NCBI RefSeq assembly: GCF_006782915.1
Contig: NZ_VCNP01000054.1
Span: forward strand, 62,001-126,000
Source: Streptomyces calvus
GTDB taxonomy: Bacteria > Actinomycetota > Actinomycetes > Streptomycetales > Streptomycetaceae
Length of the DNA: 64,000 nucleotides
Direction: 5' to 3'
The stretch's first letter is position 1; each line of letters opens with the position of its first letter. The translations under genes and the position numbers were made by a program. The notes beneath the pieces are model-generated. The model ran no database searches. It saw nothing but the letters and a program-made list of their open reading frames with translations, and was not told the origin of the DNA. Of this stretch, positions 20,784-31,239 are shown piece by piece.

Positions 20784-20945
20784 CTAGGAGTCGCCGGCCG
20801 TGTCCTGTTCCCGCTGCCGCAGGCGCTTGGCGCGCACGATGTCGGGATCGCGCGGGTCGAGGGAGTCGATGATCGCGGCCCTCTCCTGCGCGTACCGGCG
20901 GGCCCGGGCCGGGCGTCGTGGTTTCTCGATCCGTGTCTGTCGCAT
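20784..20945 (-). CDS. small basic protein of unknown function
   Basis: 53-residue, highly charged soluble protein (MRQTRIEKPRRPARARRY, then AAIIDSLDPRDPDIVRAKRL). I recognise no domain. Support for a real gene: GGAGGG 9 nt before the ATG, a plausible amphipathic helical pattern, and a 17-bp hairpin terminator just downstream. Strong positive charge suggests nucleic acid or ribosome contact, which is speculative. A longer in-frame reading to 21044 has no start signal. Confidence 0.5.
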   Translation of the reverse strand: MRQTRIEKPRRPARARRYAQERAAIIDSLDPRDPDIVRAKRLRQREQDTAGDS

Positions 20946-21075
20946 CCGACCAGCCCTCCGACTCGTGAAGGTCCTCGTGACCGTCCGCCGCTCGCCCGAG
21001 GGACGGACCCCCCACCTTCCCGCTTCCCGCCCGCCGTAACCCATCCGGCCGCCACACGATCACGCGCGCGACCGC

Positions 21076-21483
21076 CGACCGGCCTCCGCGCGACCGCCCC
21101 GTCACGCCCGGGAGGCCCGTCCACCGGCCCTCGCGCGACCGTCCCGTCGCGCCCGGGAGGACCGCTCACCAGCCCTCGCAGGACCATCCCGCCTGGCCTC
21201 TAAGGGCCGCCCACCGGCCCTCGCAGGACCATCCCGCCTGGCCTCTAAGGGCCGCCCACCGGCCCTCGCAGGACCATCCCGCCGCGCTTCGGCGGCCCGC
21301 CCACCGAACCTCGCGCGACCGCCCCGTCACGCCTGGGAGGACCGCTCACCGGCCCTCGCAGGACCATCCCGCCGGGCCTCTAAGGACAGCCCACCGAACC
21401 TCGCGCGACCGCCCCATCGCGCCCCGGAGGACCGCCCACCGGTGGACTTCGCAGGGCCACTCCGTCGCGCCTCGGCGGCCCGC
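21076..21483. repeat. tandem array of about nine 45-bp repeats upstream of uvrC
   Basis: Units begin at 21076, 21123, 21168, 21213, 21258, 21303, 21348, 21393 and 21438. The period is exactly 45 bp in the middle. A more decayed copy follows to about 21538. Two subtypes mix: one containing GCAGGACCATCCCGCC with GGCCTCTAAGG, the other CGCGCGACCGCCCCGT with GGGAGGACCGCTC. The whole gap 20946-21632 (687 bp) has no supported gene. The 45-bp period keeps frames open by chance but no start or conserved protein is seen. Confidence 0.85.
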
Positions 21484-21602
21484 CCCGGCGGCTCCTCGCA
21501 CCACCGCCCGCCGGGCCTGTCGCCGCCCGCCCGCCGGACCGGGACGCCGCCGCCCGCCAGGACCGGAACCCGCCCGGCCCCGTCGTCCACAGGGCCGCCG
21601 CG

Positions 21603-21625
21603 GTGTCGGTGCCCGCCAGTAGGGT
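21603..21625 (+). promoter_or_regulatory. PafBC/RecA-NDp-type DNA-damage promoter of uvrC
   Basis: GTGTCGGTG (21603-21611), 8 nt, TAGGGT (21620-21625), then 7 nt and ATG at 21633. Only the weak first base deviates from tTGTCRgtg-N8-TAnnnT. A leaderless transcript is predicted that continues through rapZ, yvcK and whiA. Confidence 0.78.
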
Positions 21626-21632
21626 GTGAGAC

Positions 21633-23720
21633 ATGGCCGACCCCTCCAGCTACCGCCCCAAACCGGGTGAGATCCCCGACTCACCGGGGGTCTACCGGTT
21701 CCGCGACGAGCACCGCCGGGTGATCTACGTCGGAAAGGCGAAGAGCCTGCGCCAGCGCCTGGCGAACTACTTCCAGGACCTGGCCGGGCTGCACCCGCGC
21801 ACCCGCTCCATGGTCACCACGGCCGCCTCCGTGGAGTGGACGGTGGTGTCCACGGAGGTGGAGGCGCTCCAGCTGGAGTACTCCTGGATCAAGGAGTACG
21901 ACCCCCGGTTCAACGTCAAGTACCGCGACGACAAGAGCTACCCGTACCTCGCGGTGACGATGAACGAGGAGTTCCCGCGCGTGCAGGTGATGCGCGGTCA
22001 CAAGAAGAAGGGCGTGCGCTACTTCGGCCCGTACGCCCACGCCTGGGCGATCCGCGACACCGTGGACCTGCTGCTGCGCGTCTTCCCCGTCCGCACCTGC
22101 TCGGCCGGCGTCTTCAAGAACGCCGCCCGCACCGGCCGCCCCTGTCTGCTCGGGTACATCGGCAAGTGCTCGGCGCCCTGCGTGGACCGCGTCTCCGCCG
22201 AGGACCACCGCGAACTGGCCGAGGAGTTCTGCGACTTCATGGCCGGCCGCACCGGCACCTACCTCCGCCGGCTGGAGAAGCAGATGACCGAGGCGGCCGA
22301 GGACATGGAGTACGAGCGGGCCGCCCGCCTGCGCGACGACATAGGCGCCCTGAAGAAGGCCATGGAGAAGAACGCGGTCGTGCTCGCCGACGCGACCGAC
22401 GCCGATCTGATCGCGGTCGCCGAGGACGAGCTGGAGGCTGCCGTGCAGATCTTCCACGTCCGCGGCGGACGCGTGCGCGGCCAGCGCGGCTGGGTCACCG
22501 ACAAGGTCGAGGAGATCACCACCGGCGCCCTCGTCGAGCACGCCCTGCAGCAGCTCTACGGCGAGGAGAGCGGCGACGCCGTGCCCCGCGAGGTCCTGGT
22601 CCCCGCCCTGCCCGACCCGGTCGAGCCGGTCCAGCAGTGGCTCACCGGGCGGCGCGGCTCAGGCGTCTCCCTGCGCATCCCGCAGCGCGGCGACAAGAAG
22701 GCCCTGATGGAGACCGTGGAGCGCAACGCCCAGCAGGCGCTCGTGCTGCACAAGACCAAGCGCGCCTCCGACCTCACCACGCGCTCACGCGCGCTGGAGG
22801 AGATCAGCGACGCCCTAGGCCTGGACAGCGCCCCGCTCAGGATCGAGTGCTACGACATCTCGCACCTCCAGGGCGACGACGTGGTGGCGTCCATGGTCGT
22901 CTTCGAGGACGGACTGGCCCGCAAGAGCGAATACCGCCGCTTCCAGATCAAGGGATTCGCGGGACAGGACGACGTCCGCTCCATGCACGAGGTCATCACC
23001 CGCAGATTCCGCCGGTACCTGGCGGAGAAGGAGCGGACGGGGGAGTGGACCGACGGCCGGGACGGCGCCGAGGGCACGGCCCCCGACGGTCTCACCGAGC
23101 CCCCGGCGAGCACCCTCACCGAGGACGACGGCCGGCCCAAGCGCTTCGCCTACCCGCCCCAGCTCGTCGTGGTCGACGGCGGCGCCCCCCAGGTCGCGGC
23201 GGCCCGGCGGGCGCTCGACGAACTCGGCATCGACGACATCGCGGTGTGCGGCCTCGCCAAGCGGCTGGAGGAGGTCTGGCTGCCCGGCGACGACGACCCG
23301 GTGGTCCTGCCCCGCACCAGCGAGGGCCTCTACCTGCTCCAGCGGGTCCGTGACGAGGCCCACCGCTTCGCGATCACCTATCAGCGCGCCAAGCGCGCCA
23401 AGCGCTTCCGGTCCAGCCCGCTGGACGACGTGCCCGGCCTCGGCGACACGCGCAGGCAGGCACTGATCAAACACTTCGGGTCGTTGAAGAAGCTGCGATC
23501 GGCGACAATCGATCAGATCTGTGACGTTCCGGGCATAGGTCGCAAGACGGCCGAGACGATCGTCGCGGCCCTCGCCCGGGCGGCACCCGCCGCCCCCGCC
23601 GTGAACACGGCGACGGGCGAGATCATGGATGACACGGAAGAACCCGCGGACAGTACGGGTTCTCCAGGGGAGCCCGTGCCCACGGGCGCCCCGGACGAAC
23701 GACGGGGGCAGGAGCGATGA
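21633..23720 (+). CDS. uvrC: excinuclease ABC subunit C
   Basis: Dual-incision nuclease of nucleotide excision repair. The 695-residue product has the N-terminal GIY-YIG nuclease ([24 protein letters not shown], 3' incision), a UVR domain ([26 protein letters not shown]) that binds UvrB, an RNase H-like domain for the 5' cut ([22 protein letters not shown]), and C-terminal helix-hairpin-helix motifs ([40 protein letters not shown]). The ATG follows the promoter -10 by 7 nt and has no Shine-Dalgarno. Its stop overlaps rapZ by ATGA, so it heads the uvrC-rapZ-yvcK-whiA operon. Confidence 0.98.
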   Translation: MADPSSYRPKPGEIPDSPGVYRFRDEHRRVIYVGKAKSLRQRLANYFQDLAGLHPRTRSMVTTAASVEWTVVSTEVEALQLEYSWIKEYDPRFNVKYRDDKSYPYLAVTMNEEFPRVQVMRGHKKKGVRYFGPYAHAWAIRDTVDLLLRVFPVRTCSAGVFKNAARTGRPCLLGYIGKCSAPCVDRVSAEDHRELAEEFCDFMAGRTGTYLRRLEKQMTEAAEDMEYERAARLRDDIGALKKAMEKNAVVLADATDADLIAVAEDELEAAVQIFHVRGGRVRGQRGWVTDKVEEITTGALVEHALQQLYGEESGDAVPREVLVPALPDPVEPVQQWLTGRRGSGVSLRIPQRGDKKALMETVERNAQQALVLHKTKRASDLTTRSRALEEISDALGLDSAPLRIECYDISHLQGDDVVASMVVFEDGLARKSEYRRFQIKGFAGQDDVRSMHEVITRRFRRYLAEKERTGEWTDGRDGAEGTAPDGLTEPPASTLTEDDGRPKRFAYPPQLVVVDGGAPQVAAARRALDELGIDDIAVCGLAKRLEEVWLPGDDDPVVLPRTSEGLYLLQRVRDEAHRFAITYQRAKRAKRFRSSPLDDVPGLGDTRRQALIKHFGSLKKLRSATIDQICDVPGIGRKTAETIVAALARAAPAAPAVNTATGEIMDDTEEPADSTGSPGEPVPTGAPDERRGQER

Positions 23721-24715
23721 GCGAGCACGAGAGTGGACCCGCGGCGGAGCGGGCCGGAGCACCGCAGGAGACCGGCGGGGACGCCACCGGCCCCGGCCAG
23801 GACGACGGAGCACAGGTGAAGACGGGCAAGGACAACGGCTCGGTGCCCGAGGCGGGCATCCCCGAGCTGGTGATCATCTCCGGCATGTCCGGGGCCGGCC
23901 GCTCGACGGCCGCGAAGTGTCTGGAGGACCTCGGCTGGTTCGTCGTGGACAACCTGCCGCCCGCGCTGATCCCCACCATGGTGGAGCTCGGCGCCCGCTC
24001 CCAGGGCAACGTGGCGCGGATCGCCGTCGTGGTCGACGTCCGCGGCCGGCGCTTCTTCGACAACCTCCGCGAGTCCCTCGCCGACCTCGACGCCCGCGGC
24101 GTCACCCGGCGCACGGTCTTCCTGGAGTCCTCCGACGACGCGCTGGTGCGCCGCTTCGAGTCGGTGCGCCGCCCGCACCCCCTCCAGGGCGACGGCCGCA
24201 TCGTCGACGGCATCGCCGCCGAACGGACGCTGCTGCGCGAACTGCGCGGCGACGCGGACCTGGTGATCGACACCTCCGGCCTCAACGTGCACGAGCTGCG
24301 CGCCAAGATGCACGCGCAGTTCGCCGGCGAGGAGGAGCCCGAGCTGCGGGCCACCGTCATGTCCTTCGGCTTCAAGTACGGCCTGCCCGTCGACGCCGAC
24401 CTGGTCGTGGACATGCGCTTCCTGCCCAACCCGCACTGGGTCCCCGAGCTGCGCCCCTTCACCGGTCTCAACGAGGAGGTGGCCTCCTACGTCTTCAACC
24501 AGCCCGGCGCCAAGGAGTTCCTCGACCGGTACGCCGAGCTGCTGCGCATGATCGCCGCGGGCTACCGTCGTGAGGGCAAGCGCTATGTGACCATCGCCGT
24601 CGGCTGCACCGGCGGAAAGCACCGCTCGGTCGCCATGTCGGAGAAGCTCGCCGCCCGGCTGGTCGCCGAGGGTGTGGAGACGGTGGTCGTCCACCGGGAC
24701 ATGGGACGGGAATGA
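23717..24715 (+). CDS. rapZ: RapZ/YvcJ-family P-loop nucleotide-binding protein
   Basis: 332 residues. Residues 1-50 are an acidic, disordered extension. Walker A follows ([12 protein letters not shown], about residues 56-67), then the family segments [39 protein letters not shown] and the C-terminal domain [23 protein letters not shown]...[17 protein letters not shown]. In E. coli RapZ is an adaptor that binds small RNAs and RNase E in amino-sugar control. In Gram-positives (YvcJ) it hydrolyses GTP/ATP and the role is less clear. The order rapZ-yvcK-whiA is conserved in Gram-positives. ATG overlaps the uvrC stop. Confidence 0.93.
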   Translation: MSEHESGPAAERAGAPQETGGDATGPGQDDGAQVKTGKDNGSVPEAGIPELVIISGMSGAGRSTAAKCLEDLGWFVVDNLPPALIPTMVELGARSQGNVARIAVVVDVRGRRFFDNLRESLADLDARGVTRRTVFLESSDDALVRRFESVRRPHPLQGDGRIVDGIAAERTLLRELRGDADLVIDTSGLNVHELRAKMHAQFAGEEEPELRATVMSFGFKYGLPVDADLVVDMRFLPNPHWVPELRPFTGLNEEVASYVFNQPGAKEFLDRYAELLRMIAAGYRREGKRYVTIAVGCTGGKHRSVAMSEKLAARLVAEGVETVVVHRDMGRE

Positions 24716-25779
24716 CACCACGTACTCCGCGGCTGAGCCGGCTGCGCAGGGCGGTCCCCGAAGGACGGGCCGGGCGGCCGGTCGAGTCCCGCGGCGCGCG
24801 ACCGCGCCGCCGGGGCGCCCAGCCCAAGGTGGTCGCGCTCGGCGGCGGAATGGGCCTGTCCGCCTCGCTGGCCGCGCTGCGCCGCATCACCGGCGACCTG
24901 ACCGCCGTCGTCACGGTGGCCGACGACGGCGGCTCCAGCGGGCGCCTGCGCGACGAACTGGGGGTGCTGCCCCCCGGCGACCTGCGCAAGGCGCTGGCCG
25001 CGCTGTGCGGCGACGACGACTGGGGCCAGACCTGGGCCCGGGTCATCCAGCACCGCTTCCAGTCCCGGGGCGACCTGCACGAGCACGCGGTCGGCAATCT
25101 GCTGATCGTCGCGCTGTGGGAGCAGCTCGGCGACCATGTGCAGGCGCTCGACCTGGTCGGCCGGCTGCTCGGCGCGCAGGGACGGGTGCTGCCCATGTCC
25201 GCGGTCCCGCTGGAGCTCCAGGCCCTGGTCAAGGGCCACGACCCGGAGCGGCCCGACGAGGTCGACACCGTGCGCGGGCAGGCGACCGTCGCCCTCACCC
25301 CCGGCGAGGTGCAGTCCGTCCACCTCGTGCCGAACGACCCGCCGGCCGTCCCCGAGGCGGTGGAGGCGGTCCTCGACGCGGACTGGGTCGTGCTCGGTCC
25401 CGGATCCTGGTTCTCCTCGGTCATCCCGCACCTGCTCGTGCCCGAACTGCTGGACGCCCTCATCGCGACGAAGGCACGCCGGGTACTCTCGCTGAACCTC
25501 GCCCCGCAGCCAGGAGAAACCGAGGGCTTCTCCCCGCAGCGTCATGTGGAGGTTTTGGGACGACACGCCCCTAAACTCGCCCTGGACGTGGTGCTGGCCG
25601 ACGAGGCCGCCGTGCCCGACCGCGACTCGCTGACCGATGCCGCCAAGCGGCTGGGCGCCGCGGTCGAGCTGGCGCCGGTGGCCCGGCCCGACGGAAGCCC
25701 CCGGCACGACCCGGAGCTGTTGGCCGCCGCGTACGACCGTATTTTTCGGATGCATGGAAGGATCGGCCCATGGCGATGA
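24712..25779 (+). CDS. yvcK: YvcK/CofD-like UDP-sugar-binding protein (gluconeogenesis/morphogenesis factor)
   Basis: 355 residues with the CofD-like Rossmann fold: [20 protein letters not shown] near residue 38, [27 protein letters not shown], and NPVA-type downstream strands including [23 protein letters not shown]. In Bacillus and mycobacteria YvcK (CuvA) binds UDP-GlcNAc and links central metabolism to cell-wall synthesis. Catalytic cofactor transfer is not expected. ATG at 24712 overlaps the rapZ stop, and its end overlaps the whiA start by 10 bp. Confidence 0.92.
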   Translation: MTPRTPRLSRLRRAVPEGRAGRPVESRGARPRRRGAQPKVVALGGGMGLSASLAALRRITGDLTAVVTVADDGGSSGRLRDELGVLPPGDLRKALAALCGDDDWGQTWARVIQHRFQSRGDLHEHAVGNLLIVALWEQLGDHVQALDLVGRLLGAQGRVLPMSAVPLELQALVKGHDPERPDEVDTVRGQATVALTPGEVQSVHLVPNDPPAVPEAVEAVLDADWVVLGPGSWFSSVIPHLLVPELLDALIATKARRVLSLNLAPQPGETEGFSPQRHVEVLGRHAPKLALDVVLADEAAVPDRDSLTDAAKRLGAAVELAPVARPDGSPRHDPELLAAAYDRIFRMHGRIGPWR

Positions 25780-26759
25780 CGGCAGCGGTGAAGGACGAGA
25801 TCTCCCGGCTCCCCGTCACCCGGACCTGCTGCAGAAAGGCGGAGGTCTCCGCCGTCCTGCGGTTCGCCGGCGGCCTCCACCTGGTGAGCGGGCGCATCGT
25901 GATCGAGGCGGAGCTGGACACCGCGATGGCGGCCCGCCGCCTCAAGCGCGACATCCTGGAGATCTTCGGCCACAGCTCCGAGCTGATCGTGATGGCTCCG
26001 GGCGGGCTGCGCCGCGGCTCGCGCTACGTCGTCCGGGTGGTCGCGGGCGGTGACCAGCTGGCCCGGCAGACCGGCCTGGTGGACGGCCGGGGCCGCCCGA
26101 TCCGCGGCCTGCCCCCGCAGGTGGTCTCGGGGGCCACCTGCGACGCCGAGGCGGCCTGGCGCGGCGCGTTCCTGGCGCACGGCTCCCTCACCGAGCCCGG
26201 CCGCTCCTCCTCCCTGGAAGTGACCTGTCCCGGCCCCGAGGCCGCGCTCGCCCTGGTCGGTGCCGCCCGCCGGCTGTCGATCGGCGCGAAGGCGCGCGAG
26301 GTGCGCGGCGTGGACCGGGTCGTGGTCCGTGACGGCGACGCCATCGGCGCCCTGCTCACCCGGCTCGGCGCCCACGAGTCGGTGCTGGCCTGGGAGGAGC
26401 GCCGGATGCGCCGCGAGGTGCGCGCCACGGCGAACCGGCTGGCCAACTTCGACGACGCCAACCTGCGCCGCTCCGCCCGCGCGGCCGTCGCCGCCGGCGC
26501 CCGCGTCCAGCGCGCCCTGGAGATCCTCGGCGACGACGTGCCCGAGCACCTCGCCGCGGCCGGCCGGCTGCGCATGGAGCACAAGCAGGCGTCCCTGGAG
26601 GAACTGGGCGCGCTCGCCGACCCGCCGCTCACCAAGGACGCGGTGGCCGGCCGTATCCGCCGGCTGCTCGCCATGGCCGACAAGCGGGCCGCCGATCTCG
26701 GGATCCCCGGCACGGAGGCCAACCTCAGCGAGGAACTGGCCGACAACCTCGCCGGCTGA
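25770..26759 (+). CDS. whiA: sporulation transcription factor WhiA
   Basis: 329-residue regulator of sporulation septation; in Streptomyces it works with WhiB at promoters carrying GACAC. It has the N-terminal LAGLIDADG-homing-endonuclease-like domain without nuclease residues ([48 protein letters not shown]) and the C-terminal helix-turn-helix ([27 protein letters not shown]). Two ATGs compete: 25770, and 25776, which overlaps the yvcK stop as ATGA. The longer reading [14 protein letters not shown] is used. In Streptomyces whiA also has an internal developmental promoter within yvcK, which I cannot confirm by eye. Confidence 0.97.
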   Translation: MAMTAAVKDEISRLPVTRTCCRKAEVSAVLRFAGGLHLVSGRIVIEAELDTAMAARRLKRDILEIFGHSSELIVMAPGGLRRGSRYVVRVVAGGDQLARQTGLVDGRGRPIRGLPPQVVSGATCDAEAAWRGAFLAHGSLTEPGRSSSLEVTCPGPEAALALVGAARRLSIGAKAREVRGVDRVVVRDGDAIGALLTRLGAHESVLAWEERRMRREVRATANRLANFDDANLRRSARAAVAAGARVQRALEILGDDVPEHLAAAGRLRMEHKQASLEELGALADPPLTKDAVAGRIRRLLAMADKRAADLGIPGTEANLSEELADNLAG

Positions 26760-26775
26760 CGGACGCTCAGCAGGC

Positions 26776-26811
26776 CGGCGCCGACGCCCACTCGGGTGGT
26801 CGGCGCCGTTC
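26776..26811 (+). terminator. terminator after whiA
   Basis: Inverted repeat CGGCGCCGAC (26776-26785) / GTCGGCGCCG (26799-26808), with an inner CCCA/GGGT extension, followed by TTCTT. It ends the uvrC-whiA operon. Confidence 0.8.
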
Positions 26812-26905
26812 TTCGCGTGTCGTGGACGCGCCCTTGACTCGATCATGCAGTGTCATGAGCCTGGCATTCGTTCGCTGCTGTGGCGGACCCACACCAGGGG
26901 GGTTC

Positions 26906-29860
26906 ATGAGACATACAGCGAGATCCGTCCTCGCCGCCGGCGCGCTCCTGATCGGCGGAGCGAGCATCGCACCCGTCGCCCAGGCACGACCCGCCGGCCC
27001 CGCGGCCGCGGAGACCGACGAGGTCAAGGTCTTCCACGCGGAGGTCACCCGGAAGCAGGTGCCCCTGCTGCTGGCGGCGGGGCAGGACGGCCACGAACTC
27101 GGCGAGCGCGTGCCCGCCGAGGGAACGGCCACCGTCGAGGTCCACCTCACCGACGGACAGGCCAGGAAGCTGGAGGGCCAGGGCGTCGACCTCACCGAGC
27201 ACACCGTGCCCGCCCGCGCCCGGGCCCGCGTCGAGGACGCAGCGGACGGCGTCTTCCGCCCGTACAGCAGCAAGGGCGGCCTCAAGGAGGAGATCCTGCG
27301 CACCGCGCGGGAACACCCCGGCCTCACCAAGGTCGTCTCCATCGGCAGGACGATCAACGGCCAGGACATCCTCGCCCTGAAACTCACCAAGAAGGCCAGG
27401 ACCACGAAGGACGGCTCGAAGCCCGCCGTCCTGTACCTGTCCAACCAGCACGCCCGGGAGTGGATCACGCCGGAGATGACGCGGCGGCTGATGCACCACT
27501 ACCTGGACTCCTACCGCACCGACCGGCGCATCAAGAAGATCGTCGACACCACCGAGCTGTGGTTCGTCCTGTCGGCCAACCCCGACGGCTACGACTACAC
27601 CTTCGCCGACGACGACAACCGCCTGTGGCGCAAGAACCTGCGCGACGTCAACGGCGACGGCGCCATCGGCACCGGCGACGGCGTCGACCTCAACCGGAAC
27701 TTCCCCTACAAGTGGGGCTACGACGACGAGGGCTCCTCCCCGCACCCCACCAGCCAGACCTACCGCGGCGCGGGTCCCGGCTCCGAGCCCGAGACCAAGG
27801 CGATCGACGCCTTCCAGAAGCGCATCGGCTTCACCTACGGCATCAACTACCACTCCGCCGCCGAACTCCTCCTCTACGGAGTCGGCTGGCAGGTGGCCAC
27901 GCCCACCCCCGACGACGTCCTCTACCGGGCCCTCGCCGGAACACCCGGCAACTCCGCGATCCCCGGTTACCACCCGCAGCTCTCCTCCGAGCTGTACACC
28001 ACCAACGGCGAGGCGGACGGCCACGCGGCCAACGTCAACGGCATGGCGATGTTCACCCCCGAGATGTCGACCTGCCAGACCGTCTCCGACCTCGACCCGG
28101 ACGACGAGTGGAACGCCCGCGACTGCCGGTCGGGCTTCACCTTCCCCGACGACGAGAAGCTGATCCAGCAGGAGTTCGCCAAGAACGTCCTGTTCGCGCT
28201 CTCCGTGGCCGAGAGCGCCGCCCATCCCGACCGTCCGTCCTCCGCGGTCGGCCTGGAGGCGGCCAACTTCACCCCGGCGGCCTTCGGCACCTCGTACGCG
28301 CGCGGCGGCGACCAGGAGGTCTCCGTCGTCGTGCGCAGGTCGGTGCGCGACAAGGAGCTGAAGTACCGCGTCAACGGCGGCCGCACGCACGAGAGGGACC
28401 TCGAACCCTGGCAGGGCGGCGAGCGGTACGGCGGCGACGACAACCTGTACTTCGACGAGTACCGGGCCGAGGTGGAGCACGGCGGGCCCGGCGACACGGT
28501 CGAGGTGTGGTTCACCGGCGAGAGCGCGAACGGCCGCGACGTCTCCAGTGAGCACTTCACCTACACCGTCGCCGAACGGCCCCGCGCGGACGTCCTCGTC
28601 GTCGCCGAGGAGGGCGCGAAGGCCGCGCACGCCGGGACGTACGTCGACGCGTTGCGGGCGAGCGGCCGGAAGGCGGCCGTCTGGGACGTCGCCGAGCGGG
28701 GCGCTCCCGACGCGCTGGGCGTGCTCGGCCACTTCGACACGGTCGTCCACTACACCGGCGCCGGCACGCCCGGCGTCGCCACCCAGCTGCAGCTGCGCGC
28801 CTTCCTCAACGAGGGCGGCCGGCTGATCGAGGCGGGCGAGCGGGCCGGCGGCGGCGTCGACCTCGGCGGCGGCGCCGTGTCCGACGACTTCGGCCAGTAC
28901 TACCTGGGCGCCTACTCGCGCACCTCCGCGCCCGGGGTCACCGCGTTCACCGGCTCCGGCGCGCTGGACGGCTTCACCGGCCCGCTGGGCGACGCGCCCG
29001 GCAACCCGCTGGACGAGGCCGGCAGCTACGGCGTCACCTCCGACGAACTGCCCGCCGACACCCACCCGCGGTTCGCGAGCGCCGGCGCCGGCCAGTACCC
29101 GGGGACGGCCGGGCCGTACGCCCCCTACGCCGGCTCGTACATGGCCGCCGCCGTCCACACCGACGACGGGTACAAGCGCCTCACCCGCACCGTCGACCTC
29201 ACCGGAATCGACGCGGCCGACCGGTCCGCCCTGCGCACCCAGCTCCTGTGGGACACCGAGCCCGGCTACGACCACGTCGTCGTGGAGGCGCACACCGTGG
29301 GCGCCGAGGACTGGACGACCCTGCCGGAGACGGGCGGCGCGACCCGCACCACCGTGCCGAGCGAATGCGCGGCCGGCTTCTACGTCGGCGGGCACCCCTG
29401 GCTGGAGCACTACCTGACCCTGTCCGACGACGGCTGCGCCGCGACCGGCACCAGCGGCTCCTGGAACGCCCTCACCGGCTCCTCCGGCGGCTGGCGGCAG
29501 GTCGGGTTCGACCTGAGCGCCTACGCCGGGAAGACGGTCGAGGTCTCGATCGCCTACGTCACCGACCCGGGCAGCGGCGGCCGCGGCGTCCTCGCCGACG
29601 AGGCCACCCTGGTCGTCGGCGGCACGGCCACCGGGACCGAGGGCTTCGAGACCTCCCTCGGCGTCTGGCGGACCCCCGGACCGCCCGCCGGCAGCCCGGC
29701 CGTCCTGAAGGACTGGACCCGCACCGGGGCGCTGTTCCGGACCCACGGCGCGGTCACCACCGACGACACCGTGCTGCTGGGCTTCGGCCTGGAGCACCTG
29801 TCCTCCCCGGCCGACCGCTCCGCCCTGCTGCGCAAGGCCCTGGCGGCCCTCGACGGGTGA
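26906..29860 (+). CDS. secreted zinc carboxypeptidase, family M14, with C-terminal beta domains
   Basis: 984-residue exported peptidase. A signal peptide (MRHTARSVLAAGALLIGG...AQA) and a propeptide-like region precede the M14 domain from about residue 115. Zinc ligands are HARE (His182, Glu185) with the third His in YHSAAELLLYG. Substrate-binding residues lie in NPDGYDYTF and GVDLNRNFPYKW, and the catalytic Glu is probably in FTPEMST. The remaining ~500 residues contain a flavodoxin-like ADVLVVAEEG...AAVWDVAERG segment and a MAM/immune-inhibitor-A-like jelly roll (LRTQLLWDTEPGYDHVVVEAH). It probably degrades external protein for nutrition. The ATG at 26906 follows a G-rich ribosome site. Confidence 0.92.
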   Translation: MRHTARSVLAAGALLIGGASIAPVAQARPAGPAAAETDEVKVFHAEVTRKQVPLLLAAGQDGHELGERVPAEGTATVEVHLTDGQARKLEGQGVDLTEHTVPARARARVEDAADGVFRPYSSKGGLKEEILRTAREHPGLTKVVSIGRTINGQDILALKLTKKARTTKDGSKPAVLYLSNQHAREWITPEMTRRLMHHYLDSYRTDRRIKKIVDTTELWFVLSANPDGYDYTFADDDNRLWRKNLRDVNGDGAIGTGDGVDLNRNFPYKWGYDDEGSSPHPTSQTYRGAGPGSEPETKAIDAFQKRIGFTYGINYHSAAELLLYGVGWQVATPTPDDVLYRALAGTPGNSAIPGYHPQLSSELYTTNGEADGHAANVNGMAMFTPEMSTCQTVSDLDPDDEWNARDCRSGFTFPDDEKLIQQEFAKNVLFALSVAESAAHPDRPSSAVGLEAANFTPAAFGTSYARGGDQEVSVVVRRSVRDKELKYRVNGGRTHERDLEPWQGGERYGGDDNLYFDEYRAEVEHGGPGDTVEVWFTGESANGRDVSSEHFTYTVAERPRADVLVVAEEGAKAAHAGTYVDALRASGRKAAVWDVAERGAPDALGVLGHFDTVVHYTGAGTPGVATQLQLRAFLNEGGRLIEAGERAGGGVDLGGGAVSDDFGQYYLGAYSRTSAPGVTAFTGSGALDGFTGPLGDAPGNPLDEAGSYGVTSDELPADTHPRFASAGAGQYPGTAGPYAPYAGSYMAAAVHTDDGYKRLTRTVDLTGIDAADRSALRTQLLWDTEPGYDHVVVEAHTVGAEDWTTLPETGGATRTTVPSECAAGFYVGGHPWLEHYLTLSDDGCAATGTSGSWNALTGSSGGWRQVGFDLSAYAGKTVEVSIAYVTDPGSGGRGVLADEATLVVGGTATGTEGFETSLGVWRTPGPPAGSPAVLKDWTRTGALFRTHGAVTTDDTVLLGFGLEHLSSPADRSALLRKALAALDG

Positions 29861-29924
29861 CACCCGACGTCAACTAGGGCTGACGATCCGTAGCGAAAAG
29901 GAGTGACAAGGGCCCGCCGGTCCG

Positions 29925-29959
29925 GGCGGTCCGCACCCTACCGACGGGTACGGACCGCC
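29925..29959 (+). terminator. hairpin terminator after the M14 peptidase
   Basis: GGCGGTCCG (29925-29933) pairs with CGGACCGCC (29951-29959), with an inner ACCC/GGGT helix in the loop. It lies between the peptidase and the gap promoter region. Confidence 0.65.
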
Positions 29960-30010
29960 GCGCCGGGTACCGGGCATCTCGATGTCACGGCCCGGGCCCC
30001 GGAGAGGTAG

Positions 30011-31093
<1,083 letters not shown>

Positions 31094-31121
31094 TCGCGGA
31101 GCAGGCAGCCTGATATGAGTG

Positions 31122-31161
31122 CAGGGCTCGGCCGGTGCGGCAACGCGCCGGCCGAGCCCTG
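31122..31161 (+). terminator. intercistronic hairpin between gap and pgk
   Basis: Perfect 14-bp inverted repeat CAGGGCTCGGCCGG (31122-31135) / CCGGCCGAGCCCTG (31148-31161) with a 12-nt loop. No T-tract. It may be a partial terminator or an mRNA 3'-end stabiliser for gap. Confidence 0.65.
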
Positions 31162-31239
31162 ACGCACGTATCGGAACGGTCGCCCTCTTTCGATCACGAG
31201 CGATCACGAGCGAACACGAGCTCAAGCCAGGGAGCCCCT

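Noticed and set aside
21076-21538. Tandem repeats considered as a CRISPR array
   Set aside because: Units are contiguous at 45 bp with no unique spacers and drift along the array; no cas genes are near.
26834-26862. TTGACT-based promoter before the M14 peptidase
   Set aside because: No TAnnnT at 16-18 bp downstream, so the hexamer alone is not enough.
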